64,000 bases of DNA from positions 31,983-95,982 of the forward strand of contig DATGQE010000006.1 in the NCBI GenBank assembly GCA_035304345.1, written 5' to 3'. The stretch is from IDS-8 sp035304345. GTDB taxonomy: Bacteria > Pseudomonadota > Gammaproteobacteria > Steroidobacterales > Woeseiaceae. Every line of letters begins with the position of its first letter. Positions within the stretch are counted from its first letter, which is position 1. Below the pieces are notes generated by a model. It had not been told where the DNA came from. It saw only the letters and a program-made list of their open reading frames with translations, and ran no database searches. The position numbers and the translations under genes were made by a program. This document shows positions 32,755 through 41,101 of this stretch, in pieces.

Positions 32755-33966
32755 TTGGCCGCCTCCGTCCCTGCGTTCGAGCCCTACACGGAGGCCTTCG
32801 CCGCCGATCCGTACCCGGTGTACGCGGCACTGCGCGAGACCACGCCCGTGTTCCGCTCCGAAGCGCTCGGCATGGTGCTGGTCACGCGCTACCGGGACGT
32901 CCGGCGCCTTTTGACGGACAGGCGCTTCGGCCGGACGTCGGTCCCGCGCGCGGACGGGCGGCCGCCGCCGGGTCCGCTGCCGGGCGAGTTGCCGCACTGG
33001 GACCGCTGGGTGCGGGTGAACCTGCTGGAAACCGAGGGCGAGACGCACGCGAGGCTGCGCCGGCTGCTCGGCGGCGCGCTCGCGCCCGCGCGCATCCAGG
33101 CGCTCGCAGGAAGTATCGAGGCGATCGCGACCGCGCTCGTGCAACGCCTCGAGCCGGGGAGCGAGGTCGATTTCGTGAGCGAGATTGCCGAGCCGCTGCC
33201 GGTCTCCGTCATCGCCGAGCTGTTCGGCTGGCCGCCGGACGAGATCGGGACGCTGCGGCCTTGGGCCGCCGACATCGTGCGCCTGTACGAGAAGGACGCC
33301 ACCGCGGAGGACCGGCGCCGTGCGGACGAGGCAGCCCGTGCCTTCGGCGAGCGCCTCATCGCGCTCATCGAAGAGCGGCGCCGCCGTCCCCGCGACGATC
33401 TCGTGAGTGCGCTCGCCGCGCGCCTCGACGCAGCGGACGGCCTCTCGATGGACGAGCTGGTCGCCAACTCGATCCTGGTCCTGAACGCCGGGCACGAAGC
33501 GACGGTGAACGCAGCGGGCAACGGCCTGCTCGCGCTGCTGCGCCATCCGGACGCGCGCCGGGCGCTCCTCGCGGCACCCGCGCGGGTGCCGCAGGCGATC
33601 GAGGAGATGCTGCGCTACGACTCGCCCCTGCATCTCTTTCATCGCTTCGCGGGCGAGGACCTCGAAATCGGCGGCGTGTCCGTCGCACGCGGGGAAGCCG
33701 TCGGGCTGCTCTACGGCGCGGCGAACCGCGACCCGGAGGCGTTCCCGGAGCCGGACCGGTTCGACATCGGCCGCCATCCCAACCGGCACCTCGCGTTCGG
33801 TGCGGCCACCCATTTCTGCCTGGGCGCTCCGCTCGCGCGCCTAGAGCTCAGGACGCTGTTCGGTGCGCTGCTGGGGCGACTGGGCGCGATGGAGCTCGGC
33901 GAAGCGCCGGAGTACCGCACGGGCCTCGTGTTCCGGGGCCTGCAGCGGCTCGTGGTCAGGCCCTGA
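32755..33966 (+). CDS. Cytochrome P450
   Basis: The 403-residue soluble bacterial-type P450 starts at a TTG 13 bases after the kinase; no ATG is well placed. It has the I-helix LNAGHEATVNA with the oxygen-activating AGxEAT, the K-helix EEMLRYDSP (ExxR near residue 285) and the heme loop FGAATHFCLGAPLAR with Cys355 as thiolate ligand. The fourth position of the FGxGxHxC signature is Ala rather than Gly, a known tolerated change. It hydroxylates some small organic substrate using a ferredoxin or other redox partner, none of which is adjacent. Position next to the kinase may be co-transcription only. Confidence 0.9.
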   Translation: MAASVPAFEPYTEAFAADPYPVYAALRETTPVFRSEALGMVLVTRYRDVRRLLTDRRFGRTSVPRADGRPPPGPLPGELPHWDRWVRVNLLETEGETHARLRRLLGGALAPARIQALAGSIEAIATALVQRLEPGSEVDFVSEIAEPLPVSVIAELFGWPPDEIGTLRPWAADIVRLYEKDATAEDRRRADEAARAFGERLIALIEERRRRPRDDLVSALAARLDAADGLSMDELVANSILVLNAGHEATVNAAGNGLLALLRHPDARRALLAAPARVPQAIEEMLRYDSPLHLFHRFAGEDLEIGGVSVARGEAVGLLYGAANRDPEAFPEPDRFDIGRHPNRHLAFGAATHFCLGAPLARLELRTLFGALLGRLGAMELGEAPEYRTGLVFRGLQRLVVRP

Positions 33967-33971
33967 AACGA

Positions 33972-33998
33972 CACGGCCGGCGACAGGCGCCGGCCGTG
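33972..33998. terminator. Bidirectional hairpin between convergent operons
   Basis: A perfect 11-bp stem (CACGGCCGGCG and its complement) with a 5-base ACAGG loop begins six bases after the P450 stop and ends 28 bases before the convergent ExbB stop. No T run follows, so it may act by pausing or with Rho. Its placement is right for ending both transcription units. Confidence 0.55.
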
Positions 33999-34026
33999 CG
34001 TGGCAGGGATCGGGCCGCCGTGGCCG

Positions 34027-35649
34027 TCAGGTCGACGCCTCGGCCCGCCGCTTGCGGGACGAACGCAGGGTATCGGCAAGAAGCGCCTCGCTCTGCTCGT
34101 CCAGGATCTGCGTGATGCCGCGCGAGAACGCCGTCAGGCCCGCGTTGATGAACAGGAGCGGGATGGCGATGCCGAGGCCCAGCACGGTCGCGATCATGGC
34201 CTGGCCGATACCGTGGGCCATGAGCTTCGGATCGCTGGTGCCCGACGCGACGATCGCGTGGAACGTGATGATCATGCCGATGACGGTGCCGATCAGCCCG
34301 AGCAGCGGACCGGCGGCCACCGCCAGCCGCAGGAAAGCCTGGAAGCGCTCGAGCTTCGGCAGCTCGCGCAGCACCGCTTCCGAGAGCCGGAGCTCGGCGA
34401 GCTCGGCGCTCTCGGGCTCCCGCGTATGCCCGTTCCTGCCGCCGAATGCCAGCAGCAGGCGGCCGAGCGGGTTGTCGTCCCGCGGGCGCGACAGGTCCTT
34501 GAGCTGCGAGGTCACCGCGATCCGCGTCCGGATCAGGTACGCGTACTGGTACAGCGCGACCAGGACGCCGATGATGCCGACGGCGATGATCAGGTAACCG
34601 ACGGCTTCGCCGAGCGCGATGCGCTCGAACCAGCTCGGCCGCTGCAGGTAGATACCGAGCAGCGCGCCGCTTGCCGGGTCGACGACCGCGCGCGTGTAGC
34701 CCGCGTCCGCCGACGTGTTGTACAGGCGGGCGCCGATGTCACGGAACTGCCGGGGCAGCTCGCCGTCCAGCTCCGTCAGGCTCTTCACGCTCGACAGGTA
34801 GCCCAGGTACTGGCCGCCCTCCGTGAGCACGGTGAACGAACCGACGCGGACGACCTCCCTCGGCACGGCCTCGCCGCGCGCCAGCTCTTCCTCGTCTGCA
34901 CCGCCGCCCGCGGTTTCCTGGGCGAGCTCCGCCACCTGCTGGGCGAGGCCTTCGCGTCCGGTGTCCTCGGTCTCCTCGAGCTGGATGACCGGCGCGGTGT
35001 AGCGCACGACCTCGCCACTGGCCTTCATCTCGCGCAGGAGCTCGAACCAGACCCGCTCGAGCTCCCGGATGGAGGGCAGGGCGCGGGCGGCGGCGATGCG
35101 CACCATGAACTCGGAGCGCTCCTCCTCGCCCTCGGGCGTGGGGAACTGGGTGCTGATCAGCGAGCGCCCGAGGACCCCCGCGGCGTCGCCGGCGATCTGG
35201 CGGGTGACACCGAACAGCTCACCGAGGTTGCCCTCGTGCTGCCGCAGCAACGCGCTGATCTCCTCGATGCGCTGCTCGTTCGCTTCCCACTGGCGGTCGA
35301 GCTGCTGGCTGTACGCCTCCGCCCGGTCGCGCCGCGCGCGCATTTCCTGGGTGCGGCGCTGCTGCTCGGCCAGGTCCCGCCTGGCCTGCGCTTCCTTCTG
35401 CTGCAGGAGCTCCGCCTCGCGCGCGCGCATCTCGCGAATCTGCTGCTGAAGCTGGTTGAAGACCTGCTGGCGCTCACGCTCCTCCGCTGCCGCGCGGGCG
35501 GCGGCTTCGGCCTCCGCGCGCGCCGCCGCGTCCTGGTCCTGCTGCGCCGGAAGGTCGGCTGCCGGCAACACGAGGGTCGCCACGAGCACGGCGAGCATCC
35601 CGGTGCGCGTGCGGCGGATCGAGGTGACGACAGGGACTTTCCAACGCAT
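34027..35649 (-). CDS. Long MotA/TolQ/ExbB proton-channel protein, copy 2
   Basis: The 540-residue protein has a signal-like N-terminus and a long coiled coil rich in Glu, Gln and Arg (about residues 35-150). A periplasmic domain reaches to about 330. Three helices follow: VGYLIIAVGIIGVLVALYQYAYLI, then the TolQ/ExbB core FQAFLRLAVAAGPLLGLIGTVIGMIITF and AMIATVLGLGIAIPLLF. Such long ExbB proteins pair with DUF3450 (TtpC-type) proteins in gammaproteobacterial TonB systems. Its ATG overlaps the stop of the DUF3450 gene (TGATG). It is the last gene of the minus-strand cluster and a paralogue of the protein at 39674-41101. Confidence 0.87.
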   Translation of the reverse strand: MRWKVPVVTSIRRTRTGMLAVLVATLVLPAADLPAQQDQDAAARAEAEAAARAAAEERERQQVFNQLQQQIREMRAREAELLQQKEAQARRDLAEQQRRTQEMRARRDRAEAYSQQLDRQWEANEQRIEEISALLRQHEGNLGELFGVTRQIAGDAAGVLGRSLISTQFPTPEGEEERSEFMVRIAAARALPSIRELERVWFELLREMKASGEVVRYTAPVIQLEETEDTGREGLAQQVAELAQETAGGGADEEELARGEAVPREVVRVGSFTVLTEGGQYLGYLSSVKSLTELDGELPRQFRDIGARLYNTSADAGYTRAVVDPASGALLGIYLQRPSWFERIALGEAVGYLIIAVGIIGVLVALYQYAYLIRTRIAVTSQLKDLSRPRDDNPLGRLLLAFGGRNGHTREPESAELAELRLSEAVLRELPKLERFQAFLRLAVAAGPLLGLIGTVIGMIITFHAIVASGTSDPKLMAHGIGQAMIATVLGLGIAIPLLFINAGLTAFSRGITQILDEQSEALLADTLRSSRKRRAEAST

Positions 35650-36350
35650 CACGAGCGGGTCTCCTGGGCGGCGGGGACGGGCAGGGTCACGAGATCGGGG
35701 GCGACGGTCTCCTCGGCCATGCGGATGGCCTCCTCGATGGCCCTGGAGTACCTGCGATCCACGACCCAGGATCGCGAGTTGCGATCCCAGTAGCCCACCT
35801 CCTCACCGTCGGTAGTGCGGTACATCAGGGAGACGCGCCCCAGGTGAACGAAGTGGGCGTCGCGTCCGTCCTCGAGCTTGCCGGAATAGGCGCTCATGGT
35901 GCGGCCGTATTCGATCTCGATCTGGTAGGCCTCGAGCAGCCGCCGGAACTTCTCGGCGAGCGGGTTCTCGCCTTCCACGAGCGTCCGCAGGTCGTCGATG
36001 CGGCGGCGGCGCTCCTGCTCGAGGAACGGTACGTCGCTCAGCACGAACTGCTCGAGGCTCGTGAACATCTTCTGCACCAGGGGCTGGATGGCCTGCTGGG
36101 TGCCCTCGAGGCCTTCGATCTGCCGGCCCAACCGCTCGATGTCCGCCTGCTGGGACTGCAGCAACGTCTCGATGTGGGCGTTGTAATCCGCGTAGCTGTC
36201 GACCTCCGCCATGAGCTGTGCGTACCGGGTCGCCCGATTCTCCTGGGCGGCGACCGTCCCGATGGCCGCAGCGACGAGGAGCACACAGGCCGACCGCGCC
36301 CCCCACGTCACGACCGTCCTGCCGATTCCGTTCCGACCTTCGCGGGTCAT
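35649..36350 (-). CDS. DUF3450 (TtpC-like) periplasmic coiled-coil protein, copy 2
   Basis: About 233 residues from the ATG at 36350; a GTG at 36371 is an alternative. A signal peptide (SACVLLVAAAIGTVAAQ) is followed by a long coiled coil (residues of about 45-110, with QSQQADIERLGRQIEGLE). The DUF3450 signature follows: DVPFLEQERRRRIDDL, AEKFRRLLEAYQIEIEYGRTM, GRVSLMYRTTDGEEVGYWDR. TtpC is needed for TonB-dependent iron uptake in Vibrio with a TonB/ExbB/ExbD set. It is a paralogue of the protein at 41098-41943, sharing these motifs nearly word for word. Confidence 0.87.
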   Translation of the reverse strand: MTREGRNGIGRTVVTWGARSACVLLVAAAIGTVAAQENRATRYAQLMAEVDSYADYNAHIETLLQSQQADIERLGRQIEGLEGTQQAIQPLVQKMFTSLEQFVLSDVPFLEQERRRRIDDLRTLVEGENPLAEKFRRLLEAYQIEIEYGRTMSAYSGKLEDGRDAHFVHLGRVSLMYRTTDGEEVGYWDRNSRSWVVDRRYSRAIEEAIRMAEETVAPDLVTLPVPAAQETRS

Positions 36351-36431
36351 ATTTTCAACAGATCCCTTCACTCACGATTCCCCGACCGGCAGCGCGGCAT
36401 CCAACCGCCCAGCGCGTACCGGCTTCTGTCT

Positions 36432-37682
36432 TCAACCGCGTTGCTGTTTGAGCTTCCGGTCGATGAGCTTGATGTAGTCGTCGGCAAAGTCCCGCTGCTC
36501 GCGGTCCCGCATCGCACGCGTGAACCATTCGCGGGCATCGCGCAGGCGATCCTGGTTGAACAGGGCGATCCCCATGTAAAGGTGCACCTCGCCCTCGTCC
36601 TCGAGGCCTCCCTTGTCCATCCCCTCGCGCAGCGCCCGCTCGGCCTCCGCCCACTGCTCGCGCTGGATGTGCACCTGGCCGAGGCGCGCGAAGAGATTGC
36701 CGTCGTTCGACATCTCGGCGGCGCGCCGCAGCGGCGGGATGGCTTCCTCGAAGTCGCGTGCCTGGATCCAGCAGTTCGCGAGGCGCTCGTAATTCTCCGA
36801 GTTGGCCTGGACGTGACCGTCCTTCATCGCCTGCTCCAGCACCCGCGCGGCACGGTAGGGGATGTCATTGAAGCGCAGCATGTCGGAAAGCCGTATGTAC
36901 TCCGACTCCTGCGACAGGAAGCCCGCGTTGTACGCGACCTGCATCGCCGCCAGCGCCTGCGGGTACTTCTCCTGCTGCTGGTACAGCGACGAGAGCCTGA
37001 GCCAGTGCGTCTTCTTCTCGGGCTCCATGGCAATGAGGCGCTCGAGCAGCGGCACCGCCGCGTCGTACTCCTCGCGCGTGAGATAAAGCGCCAGCAGCAG
37101 CTCGATCCAGCTTGCCTGCGGCTTGGCCGCGATCTCGACCGCCTTCTTGGCGGGCTCGAGCGCGCGGTTCATGTCTTCCATCTGGTAGTAGGCTGCCGCG
37201 AGCAGGTAGTAGGCCGCCGCGTTGGGCTCGGGCGCCTGGCGGAACCATTCCTCGAGCGCCGCCGCCCCTTCCCGCCAGTTTTCCTCGGCCATGTAGATCT
37301 GGGCGATCTGGTAGCGGGCCTGCAGGACCTCCCGGTCGTTGAAGCCGCCGGCGTCGATGGCCTGCTGCAGCCGCTGGCGCGCCGCGGCGTAGTTGCCCTC
37401 GGAGTACTCGATGCCCGACCAGATCTGGTGGACGCGGCTCGCCTCGTAGGGACTCAGCCGGTCCATGTTGATCTGCGACAGGACCTGGCGCGCCCCCGCG
37501 TAATTGTCCTGGTTCAGGTACTCGATCGCCTCGTTGAGGCGCTCGCCGGTGCGCTCGCTGATCGTCGGCGCCGAGCGCCGCCCGCCCTCGTCCTGGGCGA
37601 GCGCCAAGGCCGGCGCGAACGCCACCAGGGCGGCGGCCAGGACGGCCGGGACCAGCGCCACGCGTGATTCGCGGGAACTCAT
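36432..37682 (-). CDS. Exported tetratricopeptide-repeat protein of the TonB cluster
   Basis: The 416-residue protein has a signal peptide (VALVPAVLAAALVAFAPALALAQ). At least eight TPR-like helix pairs follow, for example LNEAIEYLNQDNYAGARQVL, HQIWSGIEYSEGNYAAARQR and the later ARLGQVHIQREQWAEAERAL. TPR proteins of this kind are a standard last member of DUF3450-ExbB-ExbD-TonB operons and probably scaffold the periplasmic complex. It starts four bases after the tonB stop and is followed after a 60-base gap by the second DUF3450 gene. Confidence 0.85.
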   Translation of the reverse strand: MSSRESRVALVPAVLAAALVAFAPALALAQDEGGRRSAPTISERTGERLNEAIEYLNQDNYAGARQVLSQINMDRLSPYEASRVHQIWSGIEYSEGNYAAARQRLQQAIDAGGFNDREVLQARYQIAQIYMAEENWREGAAALEEWFRQAPEPNAAAYYLLAAAYYQMEDMNRALEPAKKAVEIAAKPQASWIELLLALYLTREEYDAAVPLLERLIAMEPEKKTHWLRLSSLYQQQEKYPQALAAMQVAYNAGFLSQESEYIRLSDMLRFNDIPYRAARVLEQAMKDGHVQANSENYERLANCWIQARDFEEAIPPLRRAAEMSNDGNLFARLGQVHIQREQWAEAERALREGMDKGGLEDEGEVHLYMGIALFNQDRLRDAREWFTRAMRDREQRDFADDYIKLIDRKLKQQRG

Positions 37683-37686
37683 GGCG

Positions 37687-38289
37687 TCACTCCTCCAGCA
37701 CGAAGCGGATGACGGTCTGCACGCCGACCCGTTCCACGGCGACACCGCCCTCGATCTTCGGGTTGTAGCGCCAGCGCGCGATGGACTTGAGCGCCGCCTC
37801 GTCGAACAGCCCGGGCGGCTCGGCCGCGATCACCTTGGCGTCCTTCACGGCGCCGGTCTCGGTGATCGTGAACTGCACCTGCACCCAGCCCTCGATGCCG
37901 CGGCGCAGTGCCCGCGGCGGGTACTCCGGCGCGATGCGCACCAGCGGAATCACGTCCGTATCGGAGCCGCCGCTCAGGTTCATGCGCTGCAGCGCGCTCG
38001 CCGTGTCGATGGTCGGGTTGAGCTGGGCGACGCTCGAGCCCACGCTCGCCGTCGAGAAAGACATGCGCGGCACTTCCGGCGCGGCCGGGGGCGGCTCGCG
38101 CTCGACGCGCTCGTCACGTTTGGTCGCGGCCTGCGTGTCGCGGCGCATGCGGCTGAACTCGATGCGGGTCGCCTCGATCATCTCGCCGACGTCGATCGGC
38201 TGGCTGATCAGGGACCACATGAGCCAGAACAGGGAGCCGCTGAAAGCAAGGCCGAACAGGAGTGCAAGGGGTACTCGCAGGATGCTCAT
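37687..38289 (-). CDS. tonB: Energy transducer TonB
   Basis: The 200-residue protein has a short cytosolic N-terminus and one membrane helix (VPLALLFGLAFSGSLFWLMWSLI). A periplasmic linker with only a brief Pro-rich part (EREPPPAAPEVP) follows. The C-terminal TonB fold has YPPRALRRGIEGWVQVQFTI, GAVKDAKVIAAEPPGLFDEA and ALKSIARWRYNP. The compact size and short linker resemble TonB2/TonB3-type proteins of TtpC-dependent systems rather than long E. coli TonB. It delivers proton-motive energy to outer-membrane receptors such as the three encoded in this window. It starts 22 bases after the exbD2 stop. Confidence 0.9.
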   Translation of the reverse strand: MSILRVPLALLFGLAFSGSLFWLMWSLISQPIDVGEMIEATRIEFSRMRRDTQAATKRDERVEREPPPAAPEVPRMSFSTASVGSSVAQLNPTIDTASALQRMNLSGGSDTDVIPLVRIAPEYPPRALRRGIEGWVQVQFTITETGAVKDAKVIAAEPPGLFDEAALKSIARWRYNPKIEGGVAVERVGVQTVIRFVLEE

Positions 38290-38311
38290 GTCGTAAGTCC
38301 TCCTGCCGCGC

Positions 38312-38725
38312 TCAGCCGGAACCGGGGTCGGCTGCAATGGAGACCTCGGTGATGCCGCCGTTGCGGACCTCGTCCATGACCTGGGCCACCACGCCGGCGT
38401 GCGAGCTTCGGTCGGCAATGATCACCACGGTGTCGTCCGGCCGCTCGATGTGCAGGCGCTCGATCATCGGCCGCAGCTCGCGCAGCTCGACCCGCTTGCG
38501 GTCCATCCAGATCTCGCCGTTCTCGCGGATGGCGATCAACAGGTTGCCCGATTCCCGGTGCTCCGCCGTCACTGCTTCGGGCTTGAACACCGTGACCCCG
38601 GCTTCCTTGATGAACGACGTGGTGATGATGAAGAAAATCAGAAGGTTGATGGTGAAGTCCAGCATCGGCGCGAGGTCGATGCCGGTCTCCTCCGCTTCTC
38701 CCGGGGTGTGACGATTGGTCTTCAT
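38312..38725 (-). CDS. exbD: ExbD/TolR family protein, copy 2
   Basis: The 137-residue protein has one membrane helix with the proton-path Asp: IDLAPMLDFTINLLIFFIITT near residues 15-36. A periplasmic domain ends in VVIIADRSSHAGVVAQVMDEVRNGGITEVSIA. This is a canonical ExbD layout. It is a paralogue of the gene immediately upstream. Two ExbD genes in tandem are common in gammaproteobacterial DUF3450 clusters. Confidence 0.92.
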   Translation of the reverse strand: MKTNRHTPGEAEETGIDLAPMLDFTINLLIFFIITTSFIKEAGVTVFKPEAVTAEHRESGNLLIAIRENGEIWMDRKRVELRELRPMIERLHIERPDDTVVIIADRSSHAGVVAQVMDEVRNGGITEVSIAADPGSG

Positions 38726-38744
38726 GTCTCGCGTACCGTCCCGC

Positions 38745-39155
38745 CTACTGCGTGGTCGTGAACGTGATGTCGTAGATGCCGCCCAGGTGTACCTGGTCGA
38801 CGACCTCGACGATCACGCCGGTGGGCGCCTGCTCCTGCGCGATGATCAGCACGCCGGCGTCCGGATTGACGGCGGAGAGCCGTTCCACGTTGGCGCGCAC
38901 GGCCCGCGCATCCACCGCGCGGTTGTCGACCCAGATCTCCCCGTTGTTCAGCACCTGGATGTTGATGCTGTCGCTCTCCGTATCCTGCGGCTCCTCGAAG
39001 CCCGTCGGCCGGTTCACCATGAGCCCGGCTTCCTTCACGAACACGGCCGTGATGATGAAGAAGATCAGCAGGTTGATCACGAAGTCGAGCATCGGCGCGA
39101 GGTCGATGCCGTGCGATCCCTGGTGTCCCGATTCGGATTGTCGTCTTACACGCAT
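38745..39155 (-). CDS. exbD: ExbD/TolR family protein, copy 1
   Basis: The 136-residue protein has IDLAPMLDFVINLLIFFIITA with the functional Asp in the single membrane helix. A periplasmic domain follows with NNGEIWVDNRAVD and a C-terminal VDQVHLGGIYDITF. It starts four bases after the short ExbB stop and precedes the second ExbD gene by 19 bases. It works with ExbB as the proton-driven stator for TonB. Confidence 0.92.
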   Translation of the reverse strand: MRVRRQSESGHQGSHGIDLAPMLDFVINLLIFFIITAVFVKEAGLMVNRPTGFEEPQDTESDSINIQVLNNGEIWVDNRAVDARAVRANVERLSAVNPDAGVLIIAQEQAPTGVIVEVVDQVHLGGIYDITFTTTQ

Positions 39156-39159
39156 GACG

Positions 39160-39681
39160 TCAGAAGCTGAACTCGTCCGCCAGCAGCTCGGTCTCCCGAA
39201 CCGCGCGCGTACGGAAATAGTGGACCGGCCACAGCCCGGTGATGCTGACCGCGAGTCCGGTCATCGTGCAGATCATCGCCTCGGACACGCCGCTCGCCAT
39301 GCTGCGGGCGTCGGCGCTGCCGCGGAGCGCCATCGAGTCGAACACCTCGAGCATGCCGCTGACCGTGCCGATCAGCCCGAGCAGCGGCGACATGGGGACC
39401 AGCACCTCGAGCACCGGAAACCCGGCGGTCATCGAGTTGTTGAGGCGCGAGATCATCGCCTGGCGGATCTGGCGCGCGCACCAGGACGTGTGGTCCTTGC
39501 GCGCGTGCCACTGCTCCTTGATCTCGGCGGCCTGGCGCGGAAGGATCCGCATGAAATACCAGTACCGCTCGAGGATCAGCGTCCACATCAGGACACCGCA
39601 CAGGAAGATCCAAACGACGAACGGCCCTCCGTCGTTCGCCAGCTCGACGATGCCCCGAAACAGTGGGATCTGCTCAAACAC
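39160..39681 (-). CDS. exbB: Short MotA/TolQ/ExbB proton-channel protein
   Basis: The 173-residue protein has helix 1 in GGPFVVWIFLCGVLMWTLILERYWYF and the TolQ/ExbB core in FPVLEVLVPMSPLLGLIGTVSGMLEVF and AMICTMTGLAVSITGL. It is the minimal ExbB2-type stator and overlaps the end of the preceding long ExbB gene by 8 bases. Its size and position between the long ExbB and the ExbD pair match Vibrio and Shewanella TonB2/3-type operons. Confidence 0.9.
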   Translation of the reverse strand: MFEQIPLFRGIVELANDGGPFVVWIFLCGVLMWTLILERYWYFMRILPRQAAEIKEQWHARKDHTSWCARQIRQAMISRLNNSMTAGFPVLEVLVPMSPLLGLIGTVSGMLEVFDSMALRGSADARSMASGVSEAMICTMTGLAVSITGLWPVHYFRTRAVRETELLADEFSF

Positions 39682-41101
39682 GCCGCTGTTTCTCGATGCT
39701 TTCCGCCAGCATGCCGGCGCTCTGCTCGTCCAGTATTTGGACCACCGTACGCGACAATCCGTTCAACAGGGCATTTGCGAACAGGAGCGGGATCGCGATG
39801 CCGAGGCCCAGCACCGTGGCGATCATGGCCTGGCCGATACCGGTGGCCATCAGCCGCGGGTCGCTGGAGCCCGACTCGGTGATGCTCTGGAAGGTGATGA
39901 TCATGCCGACCACGGTGCCGATCAGGCCGAGCAGCGGGCCGGCCGCGACCGCGAGGCGCAGGAAGGCCTGGAAGCGCTCCAGCTTCGGCACCTCGCGGAG
40001 CACCGCCTCCGAGATCCGGAGCTCGGCGATGTCCGCGTCCTCCTCGATCCGGTTCGGGTCCCCGCGGAACGCGAGCAGCACCCGCCCCAGCGGGTTGTCG
40101 CGGCGCGGCTCGTCCAGGTTCTGGAGCTGCCGGCGCACCTTGATGCGCACCAGGATCAGGTGAATGAGCTGCCAGACGAAAGCCAGCGCCCCGGCGATGC
40201 CGACCACGATGATGACGTAGCCGACCTCCTCGCCGAGGTGGATGCGCTCGGCCCAGGTCGGGCGCTCGACGTACAGGGCGAGCAGCACGCCGCGCGTGTA
40301 GTCCACGACCGCCCGCGCGTACCCTTCCGTCGCCTGGCTGAAGCTCCTGCCGATCGACATGAACTCGCCCGGGAGCTGCCGCGGCAGGACCGCGAGCTGG
40401 TTGAGCTCCGGCAGGTAGCTCAGGAACTGGTTGTTCGACATCGCGGTGAACGGACCGATGCGGATGACCTCGCCCGGCACGGACTCGCCGGTCGGCTGCA
40501 CCACGGGCGCCTGGTAGCGCGCAACCGCACCCTGCGCCGTCATCTCACGATGCATCTCGAACCACAGCCGCTCGAGCTGCTCGGGCTGCGGCGTCTGGCG
40601 GCTGTCCGCAAAGGCGCGCAGGAACTCGACCCGGCCCATCTCACCCTCGGTGGCCGGGAACTGGGTCGAGATCAGGGACTGGCTGAGGATGCTGGCCACG
40701 TCGCCCGCCACCTGGCGCGACAGGCCGAACAGCTCGGACAGCCCGAGCTGGTTGGCCTTCTGCACCAGCTCGCGGTTCAGCTCGTTGATCCTGATCTCGT
40801 TGGCCGAGTACTGGTCGGACATGCGGTCCGACTGCGCGGCGAGCTGGTCGCGGCGCTGCTGGGCCTGCCGCATCATCGCCGCGCGCTCGCTTTCGGAAGC
40901 CGCGTTGAACTCCGCCATGCGCTGCTCGTAGAGCTGGCTCTCGCTCTGGCGAATCGAGCGCACCTGCTCCAGGAGCTCTTCGAGGGAACCTGCGTCGCGG
41001 GACAGCGGATCGTCACCCTGGGCGCCGGCCGCCAGCGGCAGCGCACACGCCAGCACCGAGGCTGCAACGATTCCGGATACTCTGCTTACGAAGTTCCTCA
41101 C
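39674..41101 (-). CDS. Long MotA/TolQ/ExbB proton-channel protein, copy 1
   Basis: The 475-residue protein starts at a GTG that overlaps the DUF3450 stop (GTGA). It has a signal peptide (IVAASVLACALPLAAGAQ) and a coiled coil (SLEELLEQVRSIRQSESQLY onward). A periplasmic region reaches to about residue 270. Three membrane segments include FLRLAVAAGPLLGLIGTVVGM and MIATVLGLGIAIPLLFANAL. It shares the core wording AVLREVPKLERFQAFLRL with copy 2 at 34027-35649, so the pairs arose by duplication. Pairing with the upstream DUF3450 gene is translationally coupled. Confidence 0.88.
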   Translation of the reverse strand: MRNFVSRVSGIVAASVLACALPLAAGAQGDDPLSRDAGSLEELLEQVRSIRQSESQLYEQRMAEFNAASESERAAMMRQAQQRRDQLAAQSDRMSDQYSANEIRINELNRELVQKANQLGLSELFGLSRQVAGDVASILSQSLISTQFPATEGEMGRVEFLRAFADSRQTPQPEQLERLWFEMHREMTAQGAVARYQAPVVQPTGESVPGEVIRIGPFTAMSNNQFLSYLPELNQLAVLPRQLPGEFMSIGRSFSQATEGYARAVVDYTRGVLLALYVERPTWAERIHLGEEVGYVIIVVGIAGALAFVWQLIHLILVRIKVRRQLQNLDEPRRDNPLGRVLLAFRGDPNRIEEDADIAELRISEAVLREVPKLERFQAFLRLAVAAGPLLGLIGTVVGMIITFQSITESGSSDPRLMATGIGQAMIATVLGLGIAIPLLFANALLNGLSRTVVQILDEQSAGMLAESIEKQRRV